A stretch of DNA of 64,000 bases, from the NCBI RefSeq assembly GCF_004682015.1, contig NZ_SMLM01000001.1, forward strand, positions 682,001 through 746,000. The letters run 5' to 3'. The position numbers were made by a program, and so were the translations under genes. Positions 30,708 through 39,648 of the stretch are shown here, piece after piece. Numbering within the stretch: position 1 is the stretch's first letter; the number at the start of each line of letters is the position of its first letter. The stretch comes from Ramlibacter henchirensis (GTDB lineage Bacteria; Pseudomonadota; Gammaproteobacteria; Burkholderiales; Burkholderiaceae_C). The notes under the pieces were generated by a model, which was not told where the DNA came from, ran no database searches, and worked only from the letters and a program-made list of their open reading frames with translations.

Positions 30708-31685
30708 TCACATCAGCAGGTGTTCCCCTGCGTTGTCGCCGCCGAGGATGACGTAGTTGACCTTGCGGATATCCAGCAGCTTGCGCCCGCCCGCGTAGCT
30801 GATCGAGCTCTGGACGTCCTCCTGCATCTCCCGCAGGGTGGCGGCGAGCGTGCCCTTCACCGGCTCGAGGATGCGCTTGCCCTCGACGTGCTTGTACTCG
30901 CCCTTGTTGAAGTCGGATGCGCTGCCGTAGTACTCCTTGTACAGGCGGCCGTCGACTTCCACCGTCTGGCCGGGCGACTCCTCGTGGCCGGCGAGCATGG
31001 AGCCGATCATCACCATGGTCGCGCCGAAGCGCACGCTCTTGGCGATGTCGCCGTGCTCACGGATGCCGCCGTCCGCGATGATGGGCTTGGTGGCCACGCG
31101 GGCACACCACTTGAGCGCCGACAGCTGCCAGCCGCCCGTGCCGAAGCCGGTCTTCATGCGCGTGATGCACACCTTCCCGGGGCCGATGCCGACCTTGGTG
31201 GCGTGGGCGCCCCAGTTCTCCAGGTCGATCACGGCTTCGGGTGTGCCGACGTTGCCCGCGATGATGAAGGTCGACGGCAGCTTCGCCCTGAGGTGCGTGA
31301 TCATGTTCTTCACCGTGTCGGCATGGCCGTGCGCGATGTCGATCGTCACGTACTCGGGCGCCAGGCCCTCGGCCGCGAGGCGGTCCACCGTCTCGTAGTC
31401 GGCCTTCTTGACGCCCAGCGAAATCGAGGCGTACGCGCCGTGCTCCTTGATCCAGCGGACGAACTTCAGGTTGTCCAGGTCGAAGCGGTGCATCACGTAG
31501 AAGTAGCCGTTCTGCGCGAGCCAGAGGCAGATCTTCTCGTCCACCACCGTCTTCATGTTGGCGGGGACCACCGGAATGCGGAAGCTGCGGCCGCCCAGCT
31601 CCACGCTGGCGTCGCACTCGGAGCGGCTTTCCACGCGGCACTTGCGCGGCAGCAGCAGGACTTTGTCGTAGTCGAAGATTTCCAT
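30708..31685 (-). CDS. guaC: GMP reductase
   Basis: A 325-residue IMPDH/GMPR-family barrel. The start [16 protein letters not shown], the catalytic loop [17 protein letters not shown] with the Cys (about residue 173), and the [19 protein letters not shown] phosphate site define it. It lacks the CBS domains of IMP dehydrogenase. It converts GMP to IMP with NADPH, salvaging guanine nucleotides. AGGAG lies upstream of the chosen ATG. Longer starts are unsupported. Confidence 0.9.
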   Translation of the reverse strand: MEIFDYDKVLLLPRKCRVESRSECDASVELGGRSFRIPVVPANMKTVVDEKICLWLAQNGYFYVMHRFDLDNLKFVRWIKEHGAYASISLGVKKADYETVDRLAAEGLAPEYVTIDIAHGHADTVKNMITHLRAKLPSTFIIAGNVGTPEAVIDLENWGAHATKVGIGPGKVCITRMKTGFGTGGWQLSALKWCARVATKPIIADGGIREHGDIAKSVRFGATMVMIGSMLAGHEESPGQTVEVDGRLYKEYYGSASDFNKGEYKHVEGKRILEPVKGTLAATLREMQEDVQSSISYAGGRKLLDIRKVNYVILGGDNAGEHLLM

Positions 31686-31765
31686 AAACCCAAGCTCCTG
31701 GAGGAGGAATCGTTGAAGAACGAGTGGACGCTTGGACTGGGCCCGGCCGTGCCCCGCGAAGGAGC

Positions 31766-31798
31766 AAAAAAAACCGGGTCCCAAATGCTTGGGCCCGG
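31766..31798 (-). terminator. Rho-independent terminator
   Basis: On the minus strand CCGGGCCCAA (31789-31798) pairs with TTGGGACCCGG (31774-31784), with one bulged base and a 4-nt loop, followed by eight T residues (31766-31773). It ends transcription of the secreted-protein gene whose stop is at 31808 and separates it from guaC. Confidence 0.85.
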
Positions 31799-31807
31799 TG
31801 CGGAATT

Positions 31808-32500
31808 CTATCGTTTCTGTTCTTCAGGGTCGCATCTGGATTCCGATATGGCCCTGATCCGGCCCTGTGAATCCTGCACCCAGCCGACCACGCGCAGGCG
31901 CTCCGGGCGGGCGCCTTGCGGGATGCTCATCGGGCGCGACTCGAAGCGCGGCACGCCGGGCTGAGCGGGCCAGGACACCTGCAGCAGGTTGCGCACGAGG
32001 TTGCGCTCCACCGGCGTGCCCTCCACGCCGGCCGGCAGCGTCTCGACCAGCGCCAGCCAGGCGGTGAACGGCCCCTCGCCGGCGCCCTGCGACTCGATCG
32101 AGGTGCCCACGTAGCCGTTGAACGCCGGCCCGATCGCCACGCGCAGCGCTCCGGTCTCCGCTTCCCGGGCGGTGTGCACCGCGTCGGAGGTCGCGGGCGG
32201 CTTGCGGCGCAGCGCCAGCAGCCGGGTTTGCGCATCGCGGGTGGCCGCGGCCGACAGCGGCGCGTCGTCGCCGCGCGAGCCGGGCACGATCCAGTCCAGG
32301 GCCAGTTCGCCCTGTCGCGGGCGGCGCGTGTCCCTGGCCGTCCAGCACGCCTCGCAGTCGGCGCTGATGAAGCGCTCCAGCAACCCGGCGGGCTGGAACT
32401 GGCCGTCGCTGGAGCAGGACCCGAACGCATGTGCGCCGCCCGGCAGCGACAGCACGGCCAGGACGGCGAAGGCGGATGGAAGAACGGCTCGCGGTGACAT
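31808..32500 (-). CDS. Hypothetical secreted protein
   Basis: A 230-residue protein with a clear signal peptide ([16 protein letters not shown], cleaved after AHA at about residue 25). Mature features are four cysteines near the N-terminus ([14 protein letters not shown]), likely two disulfides, and a later [16 protein letters not shown] strand. I do not recognise the family. It is divergent from the helicase gene, with 31 bp between the starts, and followed by a strong terminator. Confidence 0.65.
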   Translation of the reverse strand: MSPRAVLPSAFAVLAVLSLPGGAHAFGSCSSDGQFQPAGLLERFISADCEACWTARDTRRPRQGELALDWIVPGSRGDDAPLSAAATRDAQTRLLALRRKPPATSDAVHTAREAETGALRVAIGPAFNGYVGTSIESQGAGEGPFTAWLALVETLPAGVEGTPVERNLVRNLLQVSWPAQPGVPRFESRPMSIPQGARPERLRVVGWVQDSQGRIRAISESRCDPEEQKR

Positions 32501-32520
32501 TTGCTTTCCGGACGGCTTTT

Positions 32521-32526
32521 TACAAT
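32521..32526 (+). promoter_or_regulatory. -10 box directly before the helicase start
   Basis: TACAAT lies only 5 bp before the ATG at 32532, so a transcript from it would be leaderless or nearly so. No good -35 hexamer at 17 bp is seen. Similar boxes precede queG and coaBC. Confidence 0.4.
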
Positions 32527-32531
32527 GTCGC

Positions 32532-34928
32532 ATGTTCCCAGATGTCGAGACGCCGTCGCCGCTCCTGCAGCACCTCAACCCGGAGCAGCGCGCCGCCGTC
32601 ACCCTGCCGAACGAGCACGCGCTGATCCTCGCGGGCGCCGGTTCCGGCAAGACCCGGGTGCTCACCACCCGCATTGCCTGGCTGCTGTCCACCGGACAGC
32701 TGTCGCCCGGCGGCGTGATGGCCGTCACCTTCACCAACAAGGCGGCCAAGGAAATGATGACCCGCCTGTCCTCGATGCTGCCAGTGAACGTGCGCGGCAT
32801 GTGGATCGGCACCTTCCACGGCCTGTGCAACCGCTTCCTGCGCGCTCACTGGAAACTCGCCAACCTGCCGCAGAGCTTCCAGATCCTGGACACGCAGGAC
32901 CAGCTGTCCGCGGTCAAGCGCGTGATGAAGCAGTTCAACGTGGACGAGGAGCGTTTCCCGGCCAAGGAAACGCAGTGGTTCATCGGCGGCTGCAAGGAGG
33001 ACGGCCTGCGCCCGCGCGACGTGCAGGTGCGCACCGAGGAGGACCGCCGCCGCGTCGAGCTGTATCAGCTGTACGAGGAGCAGTGCGCGCGCGAGGGCGT
33101 GGTCGACTTCGGCGAGCTGATGCTGCGCAGCTACGAACTGCTGCGCGACAACGACGCGATCCGCGCCCACTACCAGCGGCGCTTCCGCCACATCCTCATC
33201 GACGAGTTCCAAGACACGAACAAGCTGCAGTACGCCTGGATCAAGATCTTTGCGTTCAACCCCGACGGCTCGTCCGGGGCGGGCAACTCGATCTTCGCGG
33301 TCGGCGACGACGACCAGAGCATCTACGCCTTCCGCGGCGCACGGGTGGGCAACATGGCCGACTTCGTGCGCGAGTTCCAGGTGCGGCACCAGATCAAGCT
33401 GGAGCAGAACTACCGCAGCTACAGCAACATCCTCGATTCGGCCAATGCCCTGATCAGCCACAACAAGGGAAGGCTCGGCAAGAACCTGCGCACGGACCAG
33501 GGCCCCGGCGAGCCGGTGCGGGTGTACGAGGCGCCCACGGACCTGGCCGAGGCGCAGTGGCTGCTGGAGGAGATGCGGCACCTGGTGCGCGGCGACGGCC
33601 CGGAAGGCGGGACCGCGCGGCGGGAGATCGCGGTGCTCTATCGCAGCAACGCGCAGAGCCGCGTGATCGAGACGGCGCTGTTCAACGCCGGCGTGCCGTA
33701 CCGTGTCTACGGCGGCCTTCGGTTCTTCGAACGCGCGGAGATCAAGCATGCGCTGGCCTACCTGCGGCTGCTGGAGAACCCGAACGACGACACCAGCTTC
33801 CTGCGGGTGGTGAACTTCCCGCCGCGAGGCATCGGCGCTCGCAGCATCGAGCAGCTGCAGGACGCGGCGCGCGCCGCCGGCTGCTCGTTGCACGACGCGG
33901 TGAGCGCCACCACCGGCAAGGCGGGGGCCAACCTCGGCGCCTTCGTCGCGAAGATCGACGTCCTGCGCGAGCAGACGCAGAACCTCTCGCTGCGCGAGAT
34001 CATCGAGCTGGTGCTGCAGCACTCGGGCCTCATCGAGCAGTACCGCGCCGAGCGCGATGGCGCCGAACGCATCGAGAACCTGGAGGAACTTGCCAGCGCC
34101 GCCGAAAGCTTCGTCATGCAGGAGGGCTTCGGCCGCGATGCGGTGGCGCTGCCCGTGGACGAACTCTCGCAGTCGCCGGTGAGCCAGGGACTCGACCCGG
34201 ACCAGCCGCTGTTGAACGAGCCGGCCCCCGATTACGTGCCGCCCGATGCCGAAACCGGCGAGACGCTTTCGCCACTGGCGGCTTTCCTCACGCATGCGGC
34301 GCTCGAAGCCGGCGACAACCAGGCCTCGGCCGGGCAGGACGCCGTCCAGCTGATGACGGTGCACTCGGCCAAGGGCCTGGAATTCGACGTGGTGTTCGTC
34401 ACCGGCCTGGAGGAAGGCCTGTTCCCCAGCGAGCGCTCGATGTCCGACCTCGACGGGCTGGAGGAAGAGCGCCGCCTGATGTACGTGGCGATCACGCGCG
34501 CACGCAAGCGGCTGTACCTCAGCCATTCGCAGACTCGGTTGCTGCATGGCCAGACCCGCTACAACGTGCGAAGTCGCTTTTTCGACGAACTGCCCGAGCA
34601 TGCGCTCAAGTGGCTCACGCCGAAGAACCAGAGCTTCGGCGGCTCGGCGTTCGGCTTCGGAGCCGGTTATGCGTCGACGCGGTCCGGCGGCGGTGGTGGC
34701 GGCGGCTGGAATGCGGACAGGTTCGCGAGCCCGCCGGTGCCCGCGCAGAAGGCCGAGCCCTCGCACGGCCTCAAGGCGGGGCTGCAGGTGTTCCACACCA
34801 AGTTCGGCGAGGGCACGGTGCTGTCGATCGAAGGGCAGGGCGATGATGCGCGGGCCCAGGTGAAGTTCACGCGCCACGGCGTGAAGTGGCTGGCGCTGGC
34901 GGTCGCCAAGCTGACGCCGGTGACCTGA
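32532..34928 (+). CDS. uvrD: UvrD/PcrA-type ATP-dependent DNA helicase
   Basis: A 798-residue superfamily 1 helicase. Motifs in order: Q-motif LNPEQRAAVTLP, Walker A GAGSGKT (about residue 37), Ia TFTNKAAKEM, II LIDEFQDTN, III GDDDQSIYAFRGA, IV region QNYRS, V VHSAKGLEFDVVFVTG and VI MYVAITRARKRLY. The C-terminal KFGEGTVLSIEGQGDDARA forms the Tudor-like UvrD/PcrA tail. It unwinds DNA 3'-5' in nucleotide excision and mismatch repair. The ATG at 32532 gives the expected length. Confidence 0.93.
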   Translation: MFPDVETPSPLLQHLNPEQRAAVTLPNEHALILAGAGSGKTRVLTTRIAWLLSTGQLSPGGVMAVTFTNKAAKEMMTRLSSMLPVNVRGMWIGTFHGLCNRFLRAHWKLANLPQSFQILDTQDQLSAVKRVMKQFNVDEERFPAKETQWFIGGCKEDGLRPRDVQVRTEEDRRRVELYQLYEEQCAREGVVDFGELMLRSYELLRDNDAIRAHYQRRFRHILIDEFQDTNKLQYAWIKIFAFNPDGSSGAGNSIFAVGDDDQSIYAFRGARVGNMADFVREFQVRHQIKLEQNYRSYSNILDSANALISHNKGRLGKNLRTDQGPGEPVRVYEAPTDLAEAQWLLEEMRHLVRGDGPEGGTARREIAVLYRSNAQSRVIETALFNAGVPYRVYGGLRFFERAEIKHALAYLRLLENPNDDTSFLRVVNFPPRGIGARSIEQLQDAARAAGCSLHDAVSATTGKAGANLGAFVAKIDVLREQTQNLSLREIIELVLQHSGLIEQYRAERDGAERIENLEELASAAESFVMQEGFGRDAVALPVDELSQSPVSQGLDPDQPLLNEPAPDYVPPDAETGETLSPLAAFLTHAALEAGDNQASAGQDAVQLMTVHSAKGLEFDVVFVTGLEEGLFPSERSMSDLDGLEEERRLMYVAITRARKRLYLSHSQTRLLHGQTRYNVRSRFFDELPEHALKWLTPKNQSFGGSAFGFGAGYASTRSGGGGGGGWNADRFASPPVPAQKAEPSHGLKAGLQVFHTKFGEGTVLSIEGQGDDARAQVKFTRHGVKWLALAVAKLTPVT

Positions 34929-35016
34929 CCCGGGCAAACCCGGTGCGCCGCGGCTGCATCCGGAATCGACACTCGCGCCGTATCTGAGGCACCGTCTTGT
35001 TCTGGAGGAGTCCCTG

Positions 35017-35478
35017 ATGAAGCTCGTGCTTTCCGCTCTCGCCCTGTCCCTCGCGGCCGCTCTTTCGGCCCACGCGGCTGATACGCCCACGGTTGCCACA
35101 CCCACCGCGGCCGAGCGCCTGGCCAATGCGCGCAAGGCCATCGACAGCAAGGATTGGAGCCGCGCGATGCGCGAGCTCAACGCCGCCGCGCGGGACGAGC
35201 CGCGCAATCCCGACGTGCACAACCTGCTGGGCTACTCGTACCGCAAGCGCGCCAACCCGGACCTGCCCAAGGCCATGGAGCACTACCGCACCGCACTGCG
35301 GCTCGACCCCGCTCACAAGGGGGCGCACGAGTACATCGGTGAGGCCTACCTGATGGAGCGCAGGCCGGACGAGGCCGAGAAGCACCTGGCCGAGCTGCAG
35401 AAGATCTGCGGCGGCACCAGCTGCGAGGAATACCAGGACCTCGCCAAGGCCATCGCGGAGTACAAGGCGAAGAACTAG
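35017..35478 (+). CDS. Secreted TPR-repeat protein
   Basis: A 153-residue periplasmic protein. The signal peptide (LVLSALALSLAAALSAHA) is cleaved at about residue 21. About two and a half tetratricopeptide repeats follow (WSRAMRELNAAARDEPRNPD, AMEHYRTALRLDPAHKGAHE, YLMERRPDEAEKHL). A C-terminal CGGTSCEEY may form a disulfide. A GGAGG ribosome site precedes the start. Partner unknown. Confidence 0.82.
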   Translation: MKLVLSALALSLAAALSAHAADTPTVATPTAAERLANARKAIDSKDWSRAMRELNAAARDEPRNPDVHNLLGYSYRKRANPDLPKAMEHYRTALRLDPAHKGAHEYIGEAYLMERRPDEAEKHLAELQKICGGTSCEEYQDLAKAIAEYKAKN

Positions 35479-35500
35479 CCCGCGGGGCGGCGGCCTCAAC

Positions 35501-35516
35501 GATAAGTACGCTTATC
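35501..35516. promoter_or_regulatory. Inverted repeat before the second oxygenase gene pair
   Basis: GATAAG (35501-35506) and CTTATC (35511-35516) are perfect arms around TACG, 57 bp before the oxygenase start. The size and spacing fit a dimeric MarR- or GntR-type operator. No regulator gene is adjacent. Confidence 0.4.
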
Positions 35517-35525
35517 ATTTGCCTG

Positions 35526-35552
35526 CGTCGTCCCCGCCTGCGCGGGATGACG
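35526..35552. repeat. REP-like palindromic element
   Basis: CGTCGTCCCCGC at the left and GCGGGATGACG at the right form an imperfect palindrome of 27 bp. It matches the style of the CGTCATCCCCGCG-type dispersed repeats common in beta-proteobacterial intergenic DNA. It lies inside the leader of the oxygenase gene pair. Copy number cannot be counted here. Confidence 0.5.
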
Positions 35553-35572
35553 CGCTCCCGGAGACCGCCGCC

Positions 35573-36898
35573 ATGAATGCTCCCGAAACCCTGTCGCGCT
35601 GGAACCAGGCCACCTCCAGCCGCGTTCCCTTCTGGGCCTATACCGACGCCCAGCTCTACCAGCGCGAACTGGAGAAGATCTTCTACGGCCCGCACTGGAG
35701 CTACGTGGGCCTCGCGGTCGAGATCCCGAACACGGGCGATTTCCGGCTCACCTGGGTCGGCGAGCGGCAGGTGGTCATGGTGCGCGACCGCGTCGCGCCG
35801 AAGGATCGCGGCACCGATCACGGCATCCGCGTCGTCGAGAACCGCTGCGCCCACCGCGGCGTGCGCTTCTGCCAGCAGCCGCAGGGCAACGCGCGCAGCT
35901 TCGTCTGCCCCTATCACCAGTGGACCTACAAGCTCAATGGCGAACTGGCCGGGCTGCCGTTCAAGGAAGGCGTCAAGGCCACGGAGGCCGACGGCACGCC
36001 GTGCGTGCAGGGCGGCATGCCGCCCGACTTCGACCTCAAGGCGCACGGTCTCACGCGGCTGCGCGTGGAGGTGCTGCACGGCCTCGTGTTCGCAACGTTC
36101 AGCGAGGAGGCCGAGCCGCTGGCCGACTATCTCGGGCCCAACATCCTTCCGTGGCTCGACCGCATCTTCAAAGGGCGTGAGCTGAGTCTGCTGGGCTACA
36201 ACCGCCAGCGGATTCCGGGCAACTGGAAGCTGATGATGGAGAACATCAAGGACCCGTACCACCCGGGCCTGCTGCACACCTGGTTCGTCACCTTCGGGCT
36301 GTGGCGTGCCGACCAGAAGAGCCGCATGGTGATGGACGACCACGGGCGTCATGCGGTGATGGTCTCGCGCCGCAACGAAGGCGGCGAGAACAGGGCCGTG
36401 ACCGAGGGCGTCACCTCGTTCAAGGCCAACATGGTCCTGAACGACGCGCGGCTGCTGGACGTGGTCCCGGAGCCGTGGTGGAAGGTGCCCGATCCCGCGA
36501 ACCCCGGCACCGAGATCAATCCCACCGTCACGATGATGACGCTGTTCCCCAGCGTGATCGTCCAGCAGCAGGTCAACTCCCTCTCCACCCGCCACATCGT
36601 GCCGCGCGGCGAAGGCGAGTTCGATTTCGTCTGGACGCATTTCGGCTTCGCCGACGACACGCCCGAGATGACGCAGCGCCGCCTGCGCCAGGCCAACCTG
36701 TTCGGCCCCGCCGGTTTCGTGAGCGCCGACGACGGCGAGGTGATCGAGTTCAGCCAGGACGGCTTCCGCCAGTGGGGCGAGGAGGGCAGCACGCTGTGCG
36801 AACTCGGTGGCACCGGCACCGGCGGCACCGAGCACATGGTCACCGAGACCCTGATCCGCAGCATGTACGCCTACTGGCGCAAGGTGATGGGCGTATGA
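35573..36898 (+). CDS. Aromatic ring-hydroxylating oxygenase, alpha subunit (second locus)
   Basis: A 441-residue oxygenase. Rieske ligands are Cys92-x-His94 (NRCAHRG) and Cys112-x2-His115 (CPYHQW). The iron site is NIKDPYHPGLLH with Asp227, His230 and His235. The overall style (NRCAHRGVRFC, GNWKLMMENIKDPYHPGLLH) resembles salicylate 5-hydroxylase-type large subunits, but substrate is not fixed. The start MNAPETL at 35573 is chosen. Translation couples to the beta subunit by ATGA overlap. No ferredoxin or reductase follows. Confidence 0.88.
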   Translation: MNAPETLSRWNQATSSRVPFWAYTDAQLYQRELEKIFYGPHWSYVGLAVEIPNTGDFRLTWVGERQVVMVRDRVAPKDRGTDHGIRVVENRCAHRGVRFCQQPQGNARSFVCPYHQWTYKLNGELAGLPFKEGVKATEADGTPCVQGGMPPDFDLKAHGLTRLRVEVLHGLVFATFSEEAEPLADYLGPNILPWLDRIFKGRELSLLGYNRQRIPGNWKLMMENIKDPYHPGLLHTWFVTFGLWRADQKSRMVMDDHGRHAVMVSRRNEGGENRAVTEGVTSFKANMVLNDARLLDVVPEPWWKVPDPANPGTEINPTVTMMTLFPSVIVQQQVNSLSTRHIVPRGEGEFDFVWTHFGFADDTPEMTQRRLRQANLFGPAGFVSADDGEVIEFSQDGFRQWGEEGSTLCELGGTGTGGTEHMVTETLIRSMYAYWRKVMGV

Positions 36899-37419
36899 CG
36901 GCGGCCGTTCCCGGGTTCCTGCGGCCCGAGCTCGTCGAAGCGCTTCTCCTCGAACGGGAGATCGACCGCTTCAACGCCGACTACGCTGCGGCGCTGGATG
37001 AAAGACGGTTCGACGACTGGCCCGGCTTCTTCGTGGAAGAGGGCCGCTACACGGTGCAGGCGCGCGAGAACTTCGACCGCGGCCTGCCGCTCGCGCTGAT
37101 CGCGCTGGAGAGCCGCGGGATGATGAAGGACCGGGTGTACGGAGTGACGCAGACCATCTTCCACCGGCCGTACTACACGCGCCACGTGGTGGGCCCGGCG
37201 CGGGTGCTGCCGGTGCAGGACGGTGACGAAGGGGGCCTGGTTCGGGCCCAGGCGCATTACGCGGTCTTCCGCACCCGGCCGGGCGATGCGAGCGAGGTCT
37301 ACAACGTCGGCCGCTACATCGACGAGATCGTCCGCACCCCGGACGGCCTGCGCCTTCGCAGCCGGCGCTGCATCTATGACAGCGAGATGGTCCTCAACTC
37401 GCTGATCTATCCGATCTGA
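36895..37419 (+). CDS. Aromatic ring-hydroxylating oxygenase, beta subunit (second locus)
   Basis: A 174-residue small subunit with the FNADYAAALDERRFDDWPGF helix, ESRGMMKDRVYG core and C-terminal MVLNSLIYPI strand. It starts in the ATGA overlap with the alpha gene. It aligns in order with the beta subunit at 9986 but has a longer N-terminus. It is the last gene of the pair and converges on the lipoprotein gene at 37426. Confidence 0.87.
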   Translation: MTAAVPGFLRPELVEALLLEREIDRFNADYAAALDERRFDDWPGFFVEEGRYTVQARENFDRGLPLALIALESRGMMKDRVYGVTQTIFHRPYYTRHVVGPARVLPVQDGDEGGLVRAQAHYAVFRTRPGDASEVYNVGRYIDEIVRTPDGLRLRSRRCIYDSEMVLNSLIYPI

Positions 37420-37425
37420 ATCGGC

Positions 37426-37638
37426 TTAGCGGTTCGGCTCCGTGGCCTTGTGGCCGATGTAGCCGCCGGCGGCCGCGCCGCCCAGCGTGCCCAGCGTGCC
37501 GCCGAACACCGAGTTGCCGACCACGCCACCCACGGCGGCGCCGCCCAGCGTGCCGGCGGTCTGGCGGTCCATCGTGCCGCAGCCGGTCAGGGTCATCATC
37601 GTGACGGCGGCGATGGCCGCCAGGAACTTGGTCTTCAT
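37426..37638 (-). CDS. Glycine-zipper lipoprotein (OsmB-like)
   Basis: A 70-residue lipoprotein: a signal ending MTLTGC with lipobox Cys at about residue 20, then a glycine-zipper stretch GGAAVGGVVGNSVFGG, continued by TLGTLGGAAAGG, that can insert in or pack against a membrane. AAGGTG precedes the ATG at 37638. Proteins of this kind are often stress-induced envelope components. The upstream region carries a motif shared with the SlyB-like gene at 56486. Confidence 0.8.
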   Translation of the reverse strand: MKTKFLAAIAAVTMMTLTGCGTMDRQTAGTLGGAAVGGVVGNSVFGGTLGTLGGAAAGGYIGHKATEPNR

Positions 37639-37719
37639 ACCGTTCACCTTCAATCTTGACGACCGCGGAAGGCGCGGCCTGCCTGTGCGTTGCATTGTGG
37701 AAACCAGCCCGTCAGCGGA

Positions 37720-37749
37720 CTGTAGGAGCAGCAAGACAGGGGCTGTCGG
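37720..37749 (-). promoter_or_regulatory. Shared upstream motif CCGACAG...TCCTACAG (copy 1)
   Basis: Read in gene direction (minus strand) the site is CCGACAG, 15 bp, TCCTACAG, ending about 80 bp before the glycine-zipper lipoprotein start. The same two words, in the same order and orientation to the gene but 5 bp apart, precede the other glycine-zipper lipoprotein at 56486. It is probably a regulatory site for envelope-stress lipoproteins. Confidence 0.4.
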
Positions 37750-37792
37750 CACCCCCCGCCGCGTCCTGACGGCGCAAACGGGAGGCCAGGCG

Positions 37793-39100
37793 TCAGACGG
37801 GACGATTGCGCGCCAGCGGCGGGTTGGCCGCGAAGTAGCGGCTGATGCCGCGCATCAATGCATCAGCCAGCTGTTCCTGGTACTCGTCGCTGCGCAGCTT
37901 GGCTTCCTCTTCCGGGTTGCTGATGAAGGCGGTTTCCACGAGGACGCTGGGGATGTCGGGTGCCTTGAGCACCGCGAAGCCCGCCTGTTCGACCTGCCTC
38001 TTGTGCAGCCGGCCCACGTTGCCGATCTCGCCGAGCAGCGCACCGCCGAGCCGCATGCTGTCGTTGATCTGAGCCGTGGTGCTCATGTCCAGCAATGCAT
38101 GGGCCACGTGCTGGTCTTGCGACTTGACGTTGACGCCGCCCACCAGGTCGGCGCGGTTTTCCTTGTCGGCCATCCAGCGGGCCGCCGAGCTGGACGCGCC
38201 GCTGTGGCTCAACGCGAACACGCTGGCGCCGCGCGCGGTGGGCGTGATGAAGGCATCGGCATGCAGGCTGACGAACAGGTCGGCCTGCACGCGCCGCGCC
38301 TTCTGCACGCGCACATGCAGCGGCACGAAGAAATCGCCGTCGCGCGTGAGGAAGGCGCGCATCGGGTTGCCGTTGATGCTGGCCGCGTTAATACGGTCGC
38401 GCAGGCGGTGCGCCACCTGCAGCACCACGTCCTTTTCGCGCGTGCCGCCGGGGCCGATGGCACCGGGATCCTCGCCGCCGTGGCCGGGATCGAGCGCGAT
38501 GATGATCAGCCGGTCGGTCTTGGCCGCCGGCGCGGCGGGCCCTGCCACCGCGGGCGGCAGGTCGTGACGCGAGCGTGGCGGGTCGTACTGACGCGCGATC
38601 AGCTCGCCCAATGGGTCGGGCGCGCCCGGGCCGCCGCCGGTGCTCTCTCGCATCCGCTGCGCGATCAGCTGCTCCAGCGGATCGGCCGGCTGCATGGGGT
38701 GCAGGTCCAGCACCAGCCGGTGCTGGTATGCGGCGATCGGCGCAAGCGTGAACACCTGCGGCAGGGCCTGCTGCTTGAGGTCGATGACCAGCCGGACGAC
38801 GCCCGGCGCGAACTGGCCGACGCGGATGCCGGCGATGTAGGGATCGTCCGCCTGCACCTTGGCCACCAGCTCTCGCAGGGCCGGGTTGAGGTCGATGCCG
38901 TCGATGTCCACCGCCAGCCGCGGCGGGCTGGTGACCACGATCTGCCTGGAGCTGAGCTGCGCATCCGATTCGATGGTCACGCGCGAGTAGTCCGGCGCCG
39001 GCCAGATGCGCACCGCGACGATGGTGGCGCCGCGCGCGATCTGCGCCGCGCCGAGCAGCAGCACCAGCGTGCCGCCCTGCAGCAGGCCGCGGCGCTTCAT
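37793..39100 (-). CDS. amiC: N-acetylmuramoyl-L-alanine amidase, AmiC-type
   Basis: A 435-residue periplasmic amidase. The signal (LLQGGTLVLLLGAAQIARGA) carries an RR near the start. An AMIN domain (residues about 25-130, ATIVAVRIWPAPDYSRVTIE) targets the septum. The zinc amidase domain has ALDPGHGGEDPGAIG, FVSLHADAF and the catalytic Glu in SVLVETAFISNPEEE. It cleaves peptide side chains from murein to split daughter cells. It overlaps tsaE by ATGA, the usual arrangement in this order. Confidence 0.92.
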   Translation of the reverse strand: MKRRGLLQGGTLVLLLGAAQIARGATIVAVRIWPAPDYSRVTIESDAQLSSRQIVVTSPPRLAVDIDGIDLNPALRELVAKVQADDPYIAGIRVGQFAPGVVRLVIDLKQQALPQVFTLAPIAAYQHRLVLDLHPMQPADPLEQLIAQRMRESTGGGPGAPDPLGELIARQYDPPRSRHDLPPAVAGPAAPAAKTDRLIIIALDPGHGGEDPGAIGPGGTREKDVVLQVAHRLRDRINAASINGNPMRAFLTRDGDFFVPLHVRVQKARRVQADLFVSLHADAFITPTARGASVFALSHSGASSSAARWMADKENRADLVGGVNVKSQDQHVAHALLDMSTTAQINDSMRLGGALLGEIGNVGRLHKRQVEQAGFAVLKAPDIPSVLVETAFISNPEEEAKLRSDEYQEQLADALMRGISRYFAANPPLARNRPV

Positions 39101-39648
39101 GCGGCGAGCTCCCGGCCGGTATCGGTGCCGGCCTCTACTCGCACGGTGCGAGACCCGTCCGGCTGCACTTCGATGTGCAGCGCCAGGTCCGCTCGCGGCA
39201 AGAGGGCGGCCGCTTTCTCCGGCCATTCGGCGAGCTTGAGCCCGCGCTGGTCGAAGATGTCCCGGAACCCCGCGTCTTCCCACTCGCGCGGGTCGTCGAA
39301 CCGGTAGAAGTCGAAGTGCCAGACGGGAAAGCCCAGCGCGTCGTGCGGTTCGACCAGCGTGTAGGTGGGGCTCTTGATGCGGCCCGTCACGCCTAGTGCG
39401 CGCAGCAGGTGCCGCACGAGGGTGGTCTTGCCCGCGCCGAGGTCGCCGTGCAGCTCGATGAAAGCGTGACCGAGCGCGGGATGCGCTGCGATGCGTTCGG
39501 CGAAGGCGCGCGTGTCGTCCTCGCGCGCCCACCGCAGCAGGACGGCGCTGCCCGGCCGGGGGGCGCTTCCTACAATCGGAGGGTGACTCGGGCTGGCAGT
39601 CAGATCGACGGTCCTTCGCTGGTGGTGTCCATCGGCCGGTGGGGCCAT
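39097..39648 (-). CDS. tsaE: tRNA threonylcarbamoyladenosine biosynthesis ATPase TsaE
   Basis: A P-loop protein with Walker A GDLGAGKTTL, then SPTYTLVEPH and the DFYRFDDPREWEDAG segment that marks TsaE. It drives the TsaBDE complex making t6A37 in tRNA. The start is uncertain: in-frame ATGs at 39648 and 39666 both overlap the 5' end of divergent queG, and no start nearer the conserved core was found. The 183-residue product given here is longer than typical TsaE (about 150-170). Confidence 0.87.
   Translation of the reverse strand: MAPPADGHHQRRTVDLTASPSHPPIVGSAPRPGSAVLLRWAREDDTRAFAERIAAHPALGHAFIELHGDLGAGKTTLVRHLLRALGVTGRIKSPTYTLVEPHDALGFPVWHFDFYRFDDPREWEDAGFRDIFDQRGLKLAEWPEKAAALLPRADLALHIEVQPDGSRTVRVEAGTDTGRELAA

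Noticed and set aside
32520..35222. 900-codon minus-strand open frame opposite the UvrD helicase
   Set aside because: Antisense artefact of a GC-rich gene; the helicase motifs lie on the plus strand in correct order.
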